A DNA stretch of 64,000 nucleotides, from positions 1,674,001-1,738,000 of the forward strand of contig NC_063019.1 of NCBI RefSeq assembly GCF_020509005.1. Reading direction: 5' to 3'. A program made the translations under genes and the position numbers. How positions within the stretch are numbered: the stretch's first letter is position 1; every line of letters starts with the position of its first letter. A model generated the notes under the pieces. That model did no database searches. It saw only the letters and a program-made list of their open reading frames with translations, and was not told where the DNA came from. Of the stretch, positions 14,090 through 26,956 are shown piece after piece. The DNA is from Fulvia fulva. Its lineage: Eukaryota > Ascomycota > Dothideomycetes > Mycosphaerellales > Mycosphaerellaceae.

Positions 14090-15351
14090 TAAGAGCTTTC
14101 GAATATGTCGTGTTTAGCGATATAAGGCGAAAATCCGAGTCCTCGTTAATCTATTTATTTAGTAGTTATATATAAGGAGGTATAGAAGTCTAGTAACTAT
14201 TCGGAGGCGGGAAACTTACCTCTTACTTTGGTAGTAGAATAGGCGACTTCGTCGTCGTATATTTCCTTAGTATCGCTTTCTCGTAAGGTATAGGCTCGTA
14301 CCGCCTTTACCTTTGTCTTATTATCGGATTAGCTTCTCCTATCCTACTACTGTCTCCTAGACTTCTTAAGGGCGTTTAAGGCTTTCTCTAGATCCCGGAC
14401 TAGCTCCTTATAGGACTTCTTCTCCGGTTACTTCTAGGTATTCTTCTTTTTAATAAACTTCTTTACGGGATCTAGTTCCGGGTACGATATAACTAGGTAG
14501 TTACTATTATAGATAAAGTAGCCGCTCTTACCCCCTTATCTCTAGGAGTATAGAGTGGTCTCGCTCTTACTCTCTTAGATCCGTAATTCGTAGGATTTAA
14601 GTAAGGTTATAGCGGATTCCTAGCCTAGGTTTAGCTAGGCTAGGATAGTGTCCCTAGTACTAGCGTAGACGTCCGGGAGGCTACTTAGTAGGTACTTAAA
14701 CCTCCGGACGGGGTCCTTATAGTAGGTCTCTTTACTGTCTATTTCGGTAATCTATATAGATAGGTTACCTAGATATATCTACCCTTATCTAATTGTCTAA
14801 TCGTCCGGTAGCTTAAACGATACTAGCGATTTTATAAGCGCTACTACGTATACCTTATAGACCTTACTATACTTCTTCTATAGAAGTTTCTAGATCTCTT
14901 TCGTATCTTATATATCTAAGATTTCTTAGTTGTCCTCCTCGGACAAATATACTAAGATAGTATATCTCGCTATACCGTTCGCCTTCGAAGTAATCTTAGG
15001 CGTAACGGATTCTAGGAGATTAGCCTACGAGTCGTCGATAACCTAGAATACCTCCTAGCTTTCGAGATAGTCTCGTAGTACAACGACCTAGCGCTTCTAG
15101 TTCTTACGAGTAAGGGTAGGGCCGACCTTCCGGGGGCCCTCGTAACTCGTTAAGTCTTCTATAGCGAAGGTAGCCTTAGATATATAGTAAGCTCTACTTG
15201 ACTACGGTAGTTAGAATAAGGTTAGACTCCCCGAGTCTATTAGTACGTTACTATACGGACTCCGGGTATAGGGTATAATACCCTACGTCGTACTTCCTTA
15301 GTATATTAATATCCTATTAAGCAAACTCGGGCTTATAACCTATTAAATAGG
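14090..15351 (-). mobile_element. RIPed Ty1/copia Gag fragment with primer-binding site
   Basis: Minus-strand frame with a copia Gag (UBN2-type): an N-terminal LTRKNWKRW-like block near 15100, a LLSSLPD motif near 14690, and a zinc knuckle readable as CFICNSNHLVISC near 14490-14530. Upstream, about 15327-15345, is a site that reads GGTTATAAGCCCG on the minus strand. This fits a primer-binding site complementary to the anticodon region of initiator tRNA-Met, with one RIP change. Protease, integrase and RT are absent because the LINE-E end lies to the left. Its LTR would lie to the right and is split by the pogo element. Confidence 0.6.
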
Positions 15352-15353
15352 TA

Positions 15354-15420
15354 ACGTACTTCACTACCGAGCGGGCTATACTACCGAGCGGGCTACTTTT
15401 ACTAAGAACTATACTACTTC
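15354..15420 (+). repeat. Left terminal inverted repeat of pogo copy 1
   Basis: Matches 16422-16488 in inverse orientation. Inside it the 16-mer ACTACCGAGCGGGCTA occurs twice in tandem (15363-15378, 15380-15395), with a mirror pair at 16447-16462 and 16464-16479. The doubled motif is a likely transposase-binding site (inference). Confidence 0.8.
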
Positions 15421-16421
15421 CACTTTAATTGCGACGGTATCTTAACACGACGACATCCTATAGAATTGTTACTAGGAGGACAATTCCTCTTTAGATTCTT
15501 CGCTATCTAGCGAGTCTACTTAATAGGTACGTACGTTATGCCCCGACTCGCTATATCGCTTATAGCGTCGTAGTCTTAGTACTAGCCGAACACTATCTAG
15601 CGACTCTCTACTTACTTCCTACCTCCTATTATCCTCTAGAGATATAAATTACGACGCCTTATCGAAGGTTAGAGACCCTCTAGACTAAATGTACTTGCGC
15701 TTTCGTACTTTCTACTATAAAAGGGCCTCGTTAGACTTACGTAGCTTACTAATCTTACTTCGTATAAGAGCTATCTAATGCGCTATCTCTCTACTCCCTC
15801 TCTATTGCCCTATTAAACGACCTTCCTCTTTCTACTACGCCTTTCTAAACCCGTAACGACGCTCTAAGACGTAATAATACCTATTATAAACCCTGTCTCG
15901 TCGAAGTTATAGGTGTCCTAGTTAAGGATACTATACTTCTCCTTTATATTACGTATAAGTAAGAACTACTTCTCGATAACGTCTAGATCTTCTATTAGGG
16001 CTCGCTAACGATCGTCTCTACGTATTATACGAACCTTTAGCTCACGATACCGCCTAATGAACCTGTCTATCTAATTAAGACTAGCGGGCTTAAGACCCTT
16101 CTCTTATAGTAATAAATCGGCTATTGCTCGTATACTAGCCTTTAATAGCGGGAAACCTCTAAGATCTAGCTCGAGTATATACTTAAGTATTACCCTCTCT
16201 TCTAGCTCTATAAGCTTCTTCGAATTAGGCTCGTAGTCACCCCGAGGAGGTCGTCTATTCAATCGATACCCTATAGTATAGTTCGAGACGCGTCGTATAC
16301 CTTTATAGCAAGTCGATTCGTAATTATCGCGTCGCGTTTCGTAGCCTAGATAGCTAAGGTCAGTTTGGCCTCGTTTAAAGACAATATACGCTATAATAGT
16401 AGTTATATAGCTATATCTATA

Positions 16422-16488
16422 GAAGTAGTATAGTTCTTAGCAAAAGTAGCCCGCTCGGTAGTATAGCCCGCTCGGTAGTAAAGTACAT
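16422..16488 (-). repeat. Right terminal inverted repeat of pogo copy 1
   Basis: Inverse partner of 15354-15420. It differs at only a few sites, most of them explicable as CpA/TpA or TpG/TpA changes. Confidence 0.8.
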
Positions 16489-16490
16489 TA

Positions 16491-16877
16491 TAGTATATAT
16501 ATATACGGAAGTTAGGATACGTAATAGAGAAGGAGGGAGGACTAATATAGTATACGAAGGTATATAGTAGAATAGTATTTAGTACTAAAGGTGTCTCTAC
16601 TATTAGTATAGAGACTACCTCTCCTATCCTATATAGAGGGATCTTGCTCTAGTCCTAGTTCTATTTTACTACGCCTTATTAGTTTCACCTATATCTTATC
16701 CTACGACGGTAGTTCCTCTAATAGTCTCGTACTAACTAGCTAAGCGACTTTATATCCTATAAGTCGCTCCTACTATTCGTACGGTATCTCGGTAGTATTA
16801 CCGTACTATTATCTCGACTAACTTAGTATATACTAAGTTAGTCTTAGTACCGTACGACATACCTACTAACCTATATT
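16491..16877 (-). mobile_element. Probable copia LTR remnant, minus strand
   Basis: RIPed non-coding stretch between the pogo element and the Fot1 fragment. If the pogo element is removed, this stretch joins directly to the copia primer-binding site and Gag at 14.09-15.35 kb, as an LTR should. I found no second copy to confirm its ends. It holds a 26-bp perfect palindrome (16817-16842). Confidence 0.4.
16817..16842. repeat. 26-bp perfect palindrome
   Basis: A self-complementary sequence made of ACTAACTTAGTAT followed by its reverse complement. It lies in the presumed copia LTR. Function unknown; it could form a cruciform or be the footprint of an old insertion. Confidence 0.7.
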
Positions 16878-17580
16878 CGTAATACTACCGAGCTTAAAAC
16901 GGCCTTTAACCGAGCGAAGGGCCGTTAGAGAATACTCTAGGAAGATCTAGAAGTTATAAGCGCCTAGTTTAAGCTTATATAAGAGACGATTACTAAGTAT
17001 AGTATATATAACGAGAATATCTATAACTTCGATAAGACGGGCTTTTAGATAGGCGTAATTAGCTCTATAAAAGTCGTTACTAGCTTAGAATAACGCTCTC
17101 GCCCTACGGCTACTTGGCCTAGTAATAGAGAGTAGGTTATAGTTATTTAGAGTATCTATACCGCTAGCTACTCGACCCCGCCCTTTATTATCTATAAAGG
17201 GCGCGTCTATATTTTAGTATAGTACGAAGAGGTAGACATACCGCGGAATTAGAAGCTTACGGTCTCCGAGAATAGATAGATAAATAACGTACTTAGCCTC
17301 GAGTAATTAAAGCACTTTAACGCGTATATAGAGGCGCGTTCTATAGATAGCTATAGGTTACTTACTTTAGACGGCTATAAGAGCTATTTAAACTAGGGTT
17401 TTAAGGACTACTATCTAGACTATAAGATCCTTACGCTCTATATACCGGCGTATTCGTCGTATATCCTATAGCCTCTTAACGTAGTTTGTTTTACGCCGTT
17501 AAAGCTAAAGTACTTATAACGCGTACGGGACTTAGCGCGTTAGCGCGTCTTCTATATTAATAAAGAAACCTTCTTTACGG
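16878..17580 (+). mobile_element. RIPed Fot1/pogo transposase fragment cut by the gypsy element
   Basis: Plus-strand DDE_1 transposase remnant of Fot1 type. Read through the stops it has the first Asp in a YNFDKTGFQIGVI stretch near 17020-17060, a PxNRE block near 17120, and the second Asp in LTLDGYKS near 17365-17385. The third Asp position, LNVVCF near 17475, has Asp changed to Asn, which fits one RIP hit. The reading stops abruptly at 17580 within an INKETFF stretch, exactly where the gypsy 5' LTR begins. The N-terminal helix-turn-helix region is absent. This is a different copy from the two deleted pogo elements because the catalytic core is kept. Confidence 0.75.
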
Positions 17581-17765
17581 TGTTACCGTACCGGCGTATA
17601 TTTACTTAAACCTCTAGGTACGTACCTAGACCTTGCGCCCGCTAACTAATCCGACTAGCGGCTTAGCGCCCGTATATAACTCTCGCGCCCTCCGCGCCTC
17701 CCTTAGATAGAACATCTATTCGACTTATACCTTACTCGACTACGTACTTATACCTACTTATAACA
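17581..17765 (+). repeat. 5' LTR of the gypsy element (185 bp)
   Basis: Starts TGTTACCGTACC and ends TTATAACA. Same length as the copy at 45508-45692, with about seven differences, six of them transitions, as expected when RIP acts on both copies. Gag coding follows. Confidence 0.85.
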
Positions 17766-20139
17766 CTTTGAATAGATTATTACTAACGTATAGAGAGACA
17801 CGAGAAGCTATATTTGGGAGATTATAGAGAAACCGCGATAGTATACGAGGAAGTACTAAGATTAGGTATCGTACTCGCTAAGTCGTACCTTAAAGTAGAT
17901 TATAGCTAATATAGTAATAATAGCGAGACAGACCGGTACCGGCGTACTAGGCGTAAGTATAGAGAATACTAATAGACGCGTTCATCGCGCGTCCCTTAAT
18001 AGATCATCCTTCTTTACCCTACTATCCGATCTACCTAATAACGATAGCGCGAACCCGGCGATATAGACTTAAGGACGTAAAGAGGATATCGTAAATAGGC
18101 TCCTCGACGAGAATAACTAGTACCGTAAGTAGTATAAGAAGGTGTTCGACTAACTCAAGGCGATTAAGGAAGAGGAGGTCGAGATAGAGCTAAACTTAGC
18201 TAACCTATATAGGGTAGAGTTTATCGAGGATAAGACAGAATATAAGGGTACTAAGGTACCGAGGAAGAGGAGGGTTACTATCGACAACTTCTAGGAAGCC
18301 TTCGACTCGTTAAACGGGTTAAATATAGACAAGTTCAAGAAGACGGTCAATAACTATCCCTAGTAGATCTATAAGATCCTCTATAATATCGAGTCCGATT
18401 ACCGACGTACGTATAAAGTTAATACTACGCTCGATATAGCTAACCGTATTAACCTCCGTAAGGCGTAAGATACTAAGGACTAGATAGACCGACTCGAGGA
18501 TGTGATCGATACGGAATAGGCGACTAGACAGTCCCTAGAAGAGGAGGTTACGCGACTAAAGGAGGAGATCGCTAAGCGCGATAATACTATTGTTATCGAC
18601 CTAGACGAGCTTATAAGGGCTAAAGATATAAAGAAGGTATATCGTACGTAGTATAAGGTAGCGGAGAGCAAGCTAGTAGAGACCGAGACTAAGCTCGTAG
18701 TAGGCGAGAAGCGTATTACTAAGCTTAAGAAGTAAGAGAAGGACCGTAGCCGGTCTAAGGAAAAGTAAGACCTACTACCTTAGTAAACCGAGTCTAAAGA
18801 GTTACTAGAGTATCGGCAAAATAGAGGCAAGCCTAATAAGAAGACGTCGGACCCGGATTTATCGGACTTATTAGACGACGAGGACGACGGTAATAAGGGC
18901 CGTAAGAATAGCCGTAAGGACGGTAGTCGTAAGGGTAGGAAGAATCGCCTAAGTACCGACTTAGATAGTAACCCTATCTCCGTATACACGACTTACGACG
19001 CCGATATAACTACTAGTATCAAGTCCTCTAACGAGCTAAAGGCCCCTACTAAGTTCGATCTAAAGAGCGACTATATTAAGTTCTAAGAGTAGTAGCGTAC
19101 TACCGAAGCTAAGCTCTAAGCCTCGAAGTACCGTACTATAAAGGACTCCCTTTAGAACGTCTAGAGCTAGTTAAAGAACGGTATATAGACCTATATCGAC
19201 TTAAAGATCCCTAGTCTTACTAAGTCTACGGAAGGTACGACTACTTAGTACGCTTCTATAGATAAGATAATAGAAGATCTAGCCCGGCGCTACGGTACCC
19301 GTAATACCTATACTAATGCTATAACTAAGCTTAATAGTCTATAGTAGGGTAATAAGGAGAAGTTTAGTAACTTCTACCTATCTTTCCGTAAGAACGCCGA
19401 TATCGTTAACCTTAATAACGGCGCGAAGGAAAAGAAACTCGAGAAGGACTTCCTACTCCGTAAGTTGAACTCGCGCTACGATAACCGTATTATAAACGAG
19501 GATATAGTCAACATAACCCTTAAGTAAGTCGTGTCTACGCTATATAACTACGAGGACAAGTTTAAGGCGTTCGACCTTAAGTACGGTAAGACCGGTAATA
19601 GTAATAAGACCTAAGGTAATAAGAAGACTACTAAGGGTAACGACGATAAGAAGGATACGGCTTCGGGTAGTAGCGGCAATAATACTAACCTAAACGCTAA
19701 GACTAGGTAGGCTAATCGACCTTAGGCATTTTAGTATATCTAACCTTTAGATACTACTCGCGCCTAGGAATATATCGATCAGAATTAGTACTTAAAATGC
19801 GAATAAGAAGGTTACCGCCGTGTCGATACTAATTAGTACTCCCTTCGAGATGTCGCCCGCCGCCTATTTACGCTAGGCTATAACCTAAGTAATAACCGCC
19901 GTAACGGTAGTAATAGTAGTAATGCTAATAAGACCGGCGGCGCGGGAAACGCCTAGTCTACTCCGTAAGCGTAATAAATAGTAGACCGTACGAGTTAGAG
20001 TTACGAGAAAACGAGAAAAAGTATAAATATAAATATAGGCCTCCTAAGGGAGGTAAGGTTTTAAGTATATTGGTATACTCCCTACTAGCTATAAACTACT
20101 CTATAGATAAATATAATCCGGTAATAGCTTCTTATCTAG
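17766..20139 (+). mobile_element. Gypsy Gag and start of protease (RIPed)
   Basis: A long plus-strand frame of charged, coiled-coil-like sequence (about 18.1-19.7 kb, many Glu/Lys/Asp). The central Gag part around 19.2-19.6 kb has an FSNFYLSFR-like motif, and the C-terminus near 19790 has a degenerate zinc knuckle (YLKCxQEGHRR-like). Stops are sparser here than in the LINEs. The frame continues to 20139 and resumes at 30502 beyond LINE-B. Confidence 0.7.
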
Positions 20140-20153
20140 TTATACTATATATA
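20140..20153. repeat. Target-site duplication of LINE-B, left copy
   Basis: TTATACTATATATA, repeated exactly at 30488-30501 on the other side of LINE-B. Confidence 0.8.
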
Positions 20154-22047
20154 TATATATTGTTTATTATACTGTTATAGAGCCTATTAGCCTATATAGC
20201 TATACTACCTACTTCTAGTTATAAAGGGGAAACTCGTATTATAGAGTAAAAACCCCCTCTCCTCTCCTATACGTTCTTAACCTTGCCTTCTTTTGTGTTT
20301 TCCTTATTAAGGGTACACTAGTATTATAGGCCTACCCTAATAACTACCCTGTCTACACCCCCTTAATCTCCCGCCTCTTCTCTATCTACTCCTCCGTCTT
20401 GCTAGCTAGCGCGAACTATTTAAGAAAGCCCTACTATAGTATCTACTATACTATCCGTCTTACGTCTTGCTTGTCCGTTATAATTAACTAGTAGTCGCGT
20501 CTTACTGCCTTAGCTCTCTACTAGCCTCGTCCTTCTACCTATTACGGGCACCGTAGTATTATGTGCTCCGGGTTCTATAACGGGTAGTTATACTAGTATA
20601 CTAGGCTATATATATCCGGGACTTTCCTTCTATATAGGTAGGCCCTTAACCTAATATATTCGGACCTAATCTATATCGTAATACTTACTTCGGCCCTTAT
20701 TAGGTCACGGTAGAGTAGGTAGTTGTGTCTCTAGAAGGGGCGTAAGGCTAGGGGTCCTCGATTTAATAGGGAATTCTCTTTCTATTCCTATTCCTAAAGG
20801 TAGCCCGCTATCTACTCTACGAGGCTTTATATCTTTACCTTATTACCCTTTTTCCTCCGTACCTTTTCCTCCTCCTCCTTCCTCTCTAGCCACTCCTAGG
20901 TTCGCTTAACGACTTTAAACGTACGTAGGTCGTCTTACTTTTAGCTTTGACGTACCCTAAGGCTAGGTAGTCGGTCGTACCTCCTAGCGATCTTCTCCGT
21001 AGAGTCCCGAATAGCTTATTATACTAGATAATCCGCCGTCTTCCTAGCGTATTAGATCCTTATTCCCTTAATATAATGTTTAATCGGAGGGGACCCTATC
21101 TCTACCTCCGCTACTCTTATTAGCGTTGTCTTATAGGCTCCTAGTATCCGTCTAAGGTTCGCGGCCTACGTCCGGTTTAGGAGTCCCTCTATCCGCTTCG
21201 GAATCGGTTTGTATACTTCTCCTATCCCCTATATCTAGGCCCTATAGAGTATTACTAGTTTTACGATCGTCTTATATATAATCCTTACCTTATTAAACGT
21301 AGCTCCCTATATTAAAGTTATAAGTCTAGTTATTATAGCCTCGTTAACCTAGGCTTTCCTAATCTAGAGGTTCTAGCTAAGCTTAGGGTCTAGCTAGATT
21401 CCTAGGACTCGTAATTTGGGAGAGGGCTTTATTACGTAACCCTAGATAGTTACCGTTACTTATATATTATAGTAGGTTCTTGCCTTACTAAAGTAGATAA
21501 GCTAGTACTTTTCCGGGGCGAAACGGGCGCCGTATCGACGTACCTATTCCTCGTATACCTCGTGTCTTTCTATAAGTAGCCGGTAGTTTTCTTCGGTCGT
21601 CGTTAACTAGGCTAGGATGTTTATATCGTCGACGAACCCCGAGGCCGACGTTTATAGTGAGGTAAGTAGTAGGATTAGGTCCGCTATAAAGATTAAGAAG
21701 AGGATCGGGGATAGTATTAAGCCCTAGGGGATCCCGCATTCTATATATATAAGGTTGCCCTCCTTACGCTTCCTAAGGATAATCTACGTTGTTCTCTCCT
21801 TAAGAAAGGAGTTTACGAAACTTATTGCCTACCGCGGGATTCCTTTTTGCCGTAGAATATAGAGGAGTCGCTCGTAGGAGACGTTATCGAATGCCCCTAA
21901 GATATCGAGAGACAATAGTAATATATCCCTATTCCGTCTATAGTACTAGAGAGTATAAATCTGTTCGGTAATAAGCTCTATAGCCGTTAGGGTGGATCGT
22001 TTGCTCCTACTACCTATTTATGTCTCTAGGAGTAGGTTGTTATCCTC

Positions 22048-22060
22048 GACGAGCTATATA
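22048..22060. repeat. Target-site duplication of LINE-C, left copy
   Basis: GACGAGCTATATA, identical to 26972-26984. The bases outside differ, which sets the length at 13 bp. Confidence 0.85.
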
Positions 22061-22449
22061 GATAGATAGATAGATTATTCATTCGCCTGTTTTAGTGCCC
22101 TATGGCCTATGTAGGTCTCTCGCTATTTAGGTCTATTTGTGTAGGTAGGAAACCCGATTAACGGATGAAAACCTCCTCGTCTTTGCCCTCCTCGTTCTTT
22201 CCTGTCTTGTCCTTTCGTTCTCCTTCCTTCAGGGTACGCTAGTGTCATAGTTGTTACCCTATAACTACCTTTCCCGTAACCCTAGTGATGTCCTCCTCTC
22301 GATTCCCTTTCTCCCTTCTGTTTCCCCGGCTCTTCTCTCTCTCCCTCCTCTCTATCCACCTTTCCGTTTCTACTGCTAGGGAGAATTGCTCTAGGTAGTC
22401 CTCGTTAAGGATCCATCTTGTCACTCTCCTTATATCTTGTCTGTCCTAG

Positions 22450-25400
22450 ATGATAGCCTGGTATTACCTGTCTCTTGCCTTCGCCCTCCACTAGCTTCTC
22501 CCTTTTACCCACTTAGTACAGTTCAGCACTATGTGCTCCGGGTTTTGGGATAGGTAGCCATAGGGGTAACGTTTAGAATCGTATCCTAGGACTCTTCTTT
22601 AGTGCAAGTATGCTCTTAGCCCAATGTGCTCAGAGCGAATCTGGATAGCTATGCTTACTTCCGCCCTCTTCAGGTCTTTGTAGATAAGGTAGTTATACCT
22701 CCCGAAGGTCCTGGCCGCTAGTGGGGCTCCTGGCCTCACCGGTTTTTAGTTCTAACGCGTTTCCTATAGGTGACCTACGATCCTTTCTGCTTGGCTTTGC
22801 TTCTTTTTCCCTTTGTCCCCTGTGTTAGCTTGCTCCCTCAGAGCTTCTCTCTGTTTAAGGGCTGCTAGGATTTCCTGTGATGTTTTTAGGTCTGCTTCCT
22901 TCTATAGGATTATATATGGCCGGTTGGGTCTTCTCCTCCTCTCCTACTAGGTTCTTATCCTTTAAGTAGCTGCTTAGATAGTTCCCTAGGCTAGGTATAC
23001 TAATGTCTTCTCTACGTATTGACACCTCATGCCCTAGAGGTACTCCCTAATAGGGGCTGGCCCTGATTCCATTTCTATTGTCCTATAAGGGGTTGACTTG
23101 TATGCCCCTAGTACTCTCTTTAGGCAGGCTGCCTACGCTCTGTTAAGGGGGTCCTCAATTCTCTTCGGGATGTGTTTTTCCGCTACCTAAATTGCTGCTC
23201 TATATAGCATTGCGGGCTTGACAATGGCCTTGTACATAGTCTAGGCCTTTATGAAGGTCGCCCCCTAGGTTAACGTAGTGAGTCTCTCGATTGATTGTCT
23301 ATTAGTGTCCGCTCTCGCTTACGCCTTCTTCACTTATAGTCCCTAGCTAAGTTTTGGGTCTAGCTATATCCTAAGGACTCTGAGTTCCCTTATAGGATAG
23401 GTCTCGAACCCCTAGATTTTTACTAGTGCTACTAAGTTGTGTTTTATCTTTGCCTTGCTAAAATAGATAAGTTAGTACTTGTCCGGTACGAATTTTGCCC
23501 TATGCTCTCTTACCCACTTTTCGCATTGTCTATGTCTCTCCTCTAGGAGTACGTAGTTTTCCTCTATAGACCCCGACCACGCTAGGATATTTGTGTTATC
23601 TACGAACCCCGATACTAAGGTGTTTACTGTTTCTAGGAGTAGGGTCAGGTCGGCCATAAAGAGGAGGAACAGAATTGGGGAGAGTGTAGAGCCCTATAGG
23701 ATGCCCGTGTTCGCAATTAGGGTCTACGGGGCTTTGAAGGACCCTAGGAGGATCTAGGTTGTTCTGTTCTTAAGGAATGACTATACAAAGTATACTATCT
23801 AGACTAGGATACTTTTTATTCTAAGGATGTGTAGGAGCCTTACGTAGGACACATTGTCGAAAGCCCCTAATATGTCTAGTAAAAGTAGTGAGGCTACCTT
23901 ATTGTTACTATAGTGCCAGATATGTCTGATTTGCTCTGTGATCAGTTCGACTGCTATAAGGGTAGATCTCTTTTGTCTCCCCCCTATTTACGTTACCGGG
24001 AGGAGGTTATATTCTTCTACTATTCCGGTAAGCCTTATAGCTACGACCTTCTCTAGGAGCTTCCCTAGTGTGTTTAGCAACGCAATTGGTCTATATAACT
24101 TCAACTTGGTATAGTCTTCCTTTTAGGGTTTCCTTAGGACGTAAGTTAGTGATTGCCTAAAGGCCTTTAGGCAATACCCCTACTTTATATACTAGGTAAA
24201 GATTGGCGTAAGCACTAGAGTAATAAGGCTACTACTAGCTTTTAGGTAACAGTTAGGGATCTTGTCTAGGCCTAGGGCTTTGTTGCCCTTCAGTTTCTTA
24301 ATAATGTTTCCGATCTCTATAGTAGACACTTACTAGTTAGCCTCCCTTAGCGGAGGAATGTGTGTTCCTAGGATGTTGCTTAGGTCTGCCTCTACCTAAG
24401 TCCCGAAGAAGTGGTCTACGAATACTTTCGCTTTCCCTATCGGAGTGGTTTGCGTTTCCCCGTCTTAGTCCTACATTAAGGGAAACTAGGGCGGGGAGTT
24501 TCGTTCCTCGTCTAGTTTCCTAGCCCATTCTGCTAGTCTCTAGATTTGTTCCGGGTGTTCTGTGATCATCCCTACAGTTGACCTCTACTCCTACGTCTTG
24601 TCTCTTCTGATCTGCGCCTTCTTTACTTTGTACGCGTTATTATAGGCTTCCTAGTTTGCTTAGGTGCGTCGTTACTCCTATCTCCTTCTTGCTCTCCTTG
24701 CCTCCTTGACTTTGGCTATACACTCTAGTGTCTAGTATAGCTTCTAGTATAGCGACCATCTCTTCTTAGGTATATAGGCCTAGGCTGCCCTTTGTATAGC
24801 TTCTATTAGCTACTCTACTACTTGGTCAATCCCCTCCGTTATGTGTATATTGTTAATGTTTACCTATTCTAGTTCGCCTTCTAGCCGCTACTATACTAGT
24901 GTCCACTCGGCCTACTTCTAGTAGAGCCTCCTCTTAGGTTCCCTCTCCTCCTTAACTATAAGTTAGATGTCGGTTTGGATTAGATAGTGGTCTAATGAGG
25001 ATTCTAGTTAGTCATTGACTATATAGCTTTCTACCCGTCGTGTTAAGGCGTAGGACATAAAGTATAGGTCTAGCGTGCTAGAACTGTTGTTTCTAGCCCA
25101 AGTTTCTGTTCCCTTTAGCGTGATCAAGTCCATTTAGGCTGTTTCCATCTGACTAATAAGCCTCCCTACTAAGAAGTAGTATACTAGGGTGAAGTCCGAT
25201 CCCTACTTTAGGTAGTAGAGGTTGAAATCTCCTATCACGATGTTGTGGTTTTGTTGGTCTATTACTTCCGGGAGCCTTCCTAGCGTATGTAGTTGTGTGC
25301 TACTTCTGGACTCTAGAGGTAGGTTGTATACGCTATAGATTAGGACTTGGCCTTAAGTTGTTTTAAGCTATACTGTAGTAATATCCCTATCGGTTCTCGG

Positions 25401-25680
25401 CTAGGCCTACTAGTCCTCTGCTAGTACCTTCTTACTAACATAGATACAAGTTCGTAGGACTCCCTCGGTTCTGTTGATTACTACGTAGTAACTCGGGTCT
25501 CGTATAGTTGATAGAATCCTAGAGTATAGGTTGATCTATAGTTCCTATATTGCTATAATATAGTGTTCCTCCGGGTCTAAGGCTTGTAGAAAGCTCCTTT
25601 AGACCTTGTCTTTGCTTCTGTTTACATTATACTGAATGATTAATAGTCTGTTAGTATAAGGCATTAGGACATGTTTATGT
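22450..25680 (-). pseudogene. LINE-C ORF2 (endonuclease-reverse transcriptase), broken
   Basis: Endonuclease domain (about 25.65-24.9 kb), linker, RT (about 24.3-23.4 kb, with an ALGLDKIPN block near 24260), then a Cys/His C-terminus. One stop-free piece survives at 23472-23657 and covers the RT active site. The second catalytic Asp of FVDD has become Asn, a G-to-A change of the RIP type. So it is inactive even apart from the stops. Confidence 0.75.
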
Positions 25681-26956
25681 CTAGGTCCGTTTAGTCTTAC
25701 TATTAGTCTTGCTATTAGTTTTCCCGTCCCTCCTCTGTTCTTCCCTTTGGGGTTGGCTCCCTATCATTTGGTTGATTCTTATTTGTCTATTGCTCTGCGC
25801 TGCCTTGTATAAGAACGTTGGTCTCCCTATTACTAGCACTATTTATGGCTCCTCTTATGGCCGGGGTCTCTTATTCGGGTAGGTAGTTCTCTCTAGTTAT
25901 TTCTGTTTACCTACTAGGAACCTAGTTAGTGTTGTTACCCTTGCTTCCCGCGCTCTCTACTAGGCTAATAGTCTAACTAGGTATTAGTTTGACCATACCG
26001 GGTGTTTTCTCCTACATACTACGCATCTTGTGTCCTCCTTCCGTTTTTAGTACTCTTAGGTCGCGTAATCACTAGTACAGTATATGTAGACTAGTATAGC
26101 TTTACTACACTTTAGGGCAATATGTCCGTACTGTTAACAGTTGAAACATTGAAGGATTCTGTAGTTGCTCTAATAGATTTCTACATCTAGCCTCTTAAAG
26201 TCCTAGTACAACCCTTAGTCTAAGACCTTGTTCGCTTGCTCTAGTGTTACAACCTATAAGATTAGCGAGGAGGCCCTCTTGCCCTCCTCTATCTTCTTCT
26301 TGACCTACGCTATCTTTGTGATCTATAGTCCTAGTGCTGTTACCTAGTTTTGCCTCTAGAGGTTTGGTGTATCCCTTTGTGTATCAAAGGTTCGTAGGAC
26401 CCTATACGTAATTACTATGTACTGTTAATAGGAGACTTTCGCTATGCTCCCGATCTTCAGTATCTACTCCTTATTTATTTCGAGGGCCTTCTTGTCCTAT
26501 ACGTATACTATAAACAGCTGAACCCCTTTTATTGTCTACCCTTGCCCCTACTATTCCCTTTACTCCGATCTTCTCGACTATCTCCCTCCCGGTCATCTTT
26601 CCTATCTCTTCCTTCTCTTTCTAGTCCGTAATATAGACTCGTAGTACTGTGCTTTAAGGGGGGGTGGGTTGGCTCGCGATTATTGCCTAGGTCGTTAGGC
26701 CCTAGGTCTGTCTCGGGTCTCTTTAAGGGTTGTTTCTTACGTTTCGTGTTGCTGCCTCGATTACTATGTTGATCGTAGTGCTTGTTTGTCGTTTGAGCGC
26801 CTTTAGTCCCCCGAGCAGTTCGCTTATTACTCCTTTTAGTGCTCTCTCCGGAAACCTCCCTTCTTCTACCGCTACTATCTCTTCCGCCTTCTTATAGAGC
26901 GTCCTCTACTCGTCTCCCCCTTGCTCTCGGTCGTCTACTGCCGTCGTCGTCGCCAT
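25600..26956 (-). pseudogene. LINE-C ORF1 (Gag-like nucleic-acid-binding protein), broken
   Basis: Begins at the ATG whose complement is 26954-26956. The N-terminus is acidic and helix-rich; the C-terminal part holds a CCHC knuckle and a second Cys-rich stretch (TRCVVCRRKH near 26020). At least a dozen in-frame stops break it, mostly where Trp would be expected. The family role is RNA binding for retrotransposition. The 3' limit is approximate. Confidence 0.7.

Larger units (their letters stand above)
15354..16488 (-). mobile_element. Internally deleted Fot1/pogo-like transposon, copy 1
   Basis: A 1135-bp element with 67-bp terminal inverted repeats (15354-15420 and 16422-16488), flanked by a TA duplication (15352-15353 and 16489-16490). 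This is the pogo/Fot1 target-site pattern. The minus strand encodes an RIPed transposase remnant: a helix-turn-helix part (KLIELEERVILKYILELD near 16190), then the first catalytic Asp in YNFDETGF near 15910. It then jumps to a C-terminal CKRCSESGH zinc-knuckle-like tail near 15555. The segment with the second and third Asp is missing, so it cannot transpose by itself. Confidence 0.8.

Noticed and set aside
20141..20160. TA repeat as a microsatellite or centromere-like feature
   Set aside because: It is the 3' tail of LINE-B merging with its target duplication.
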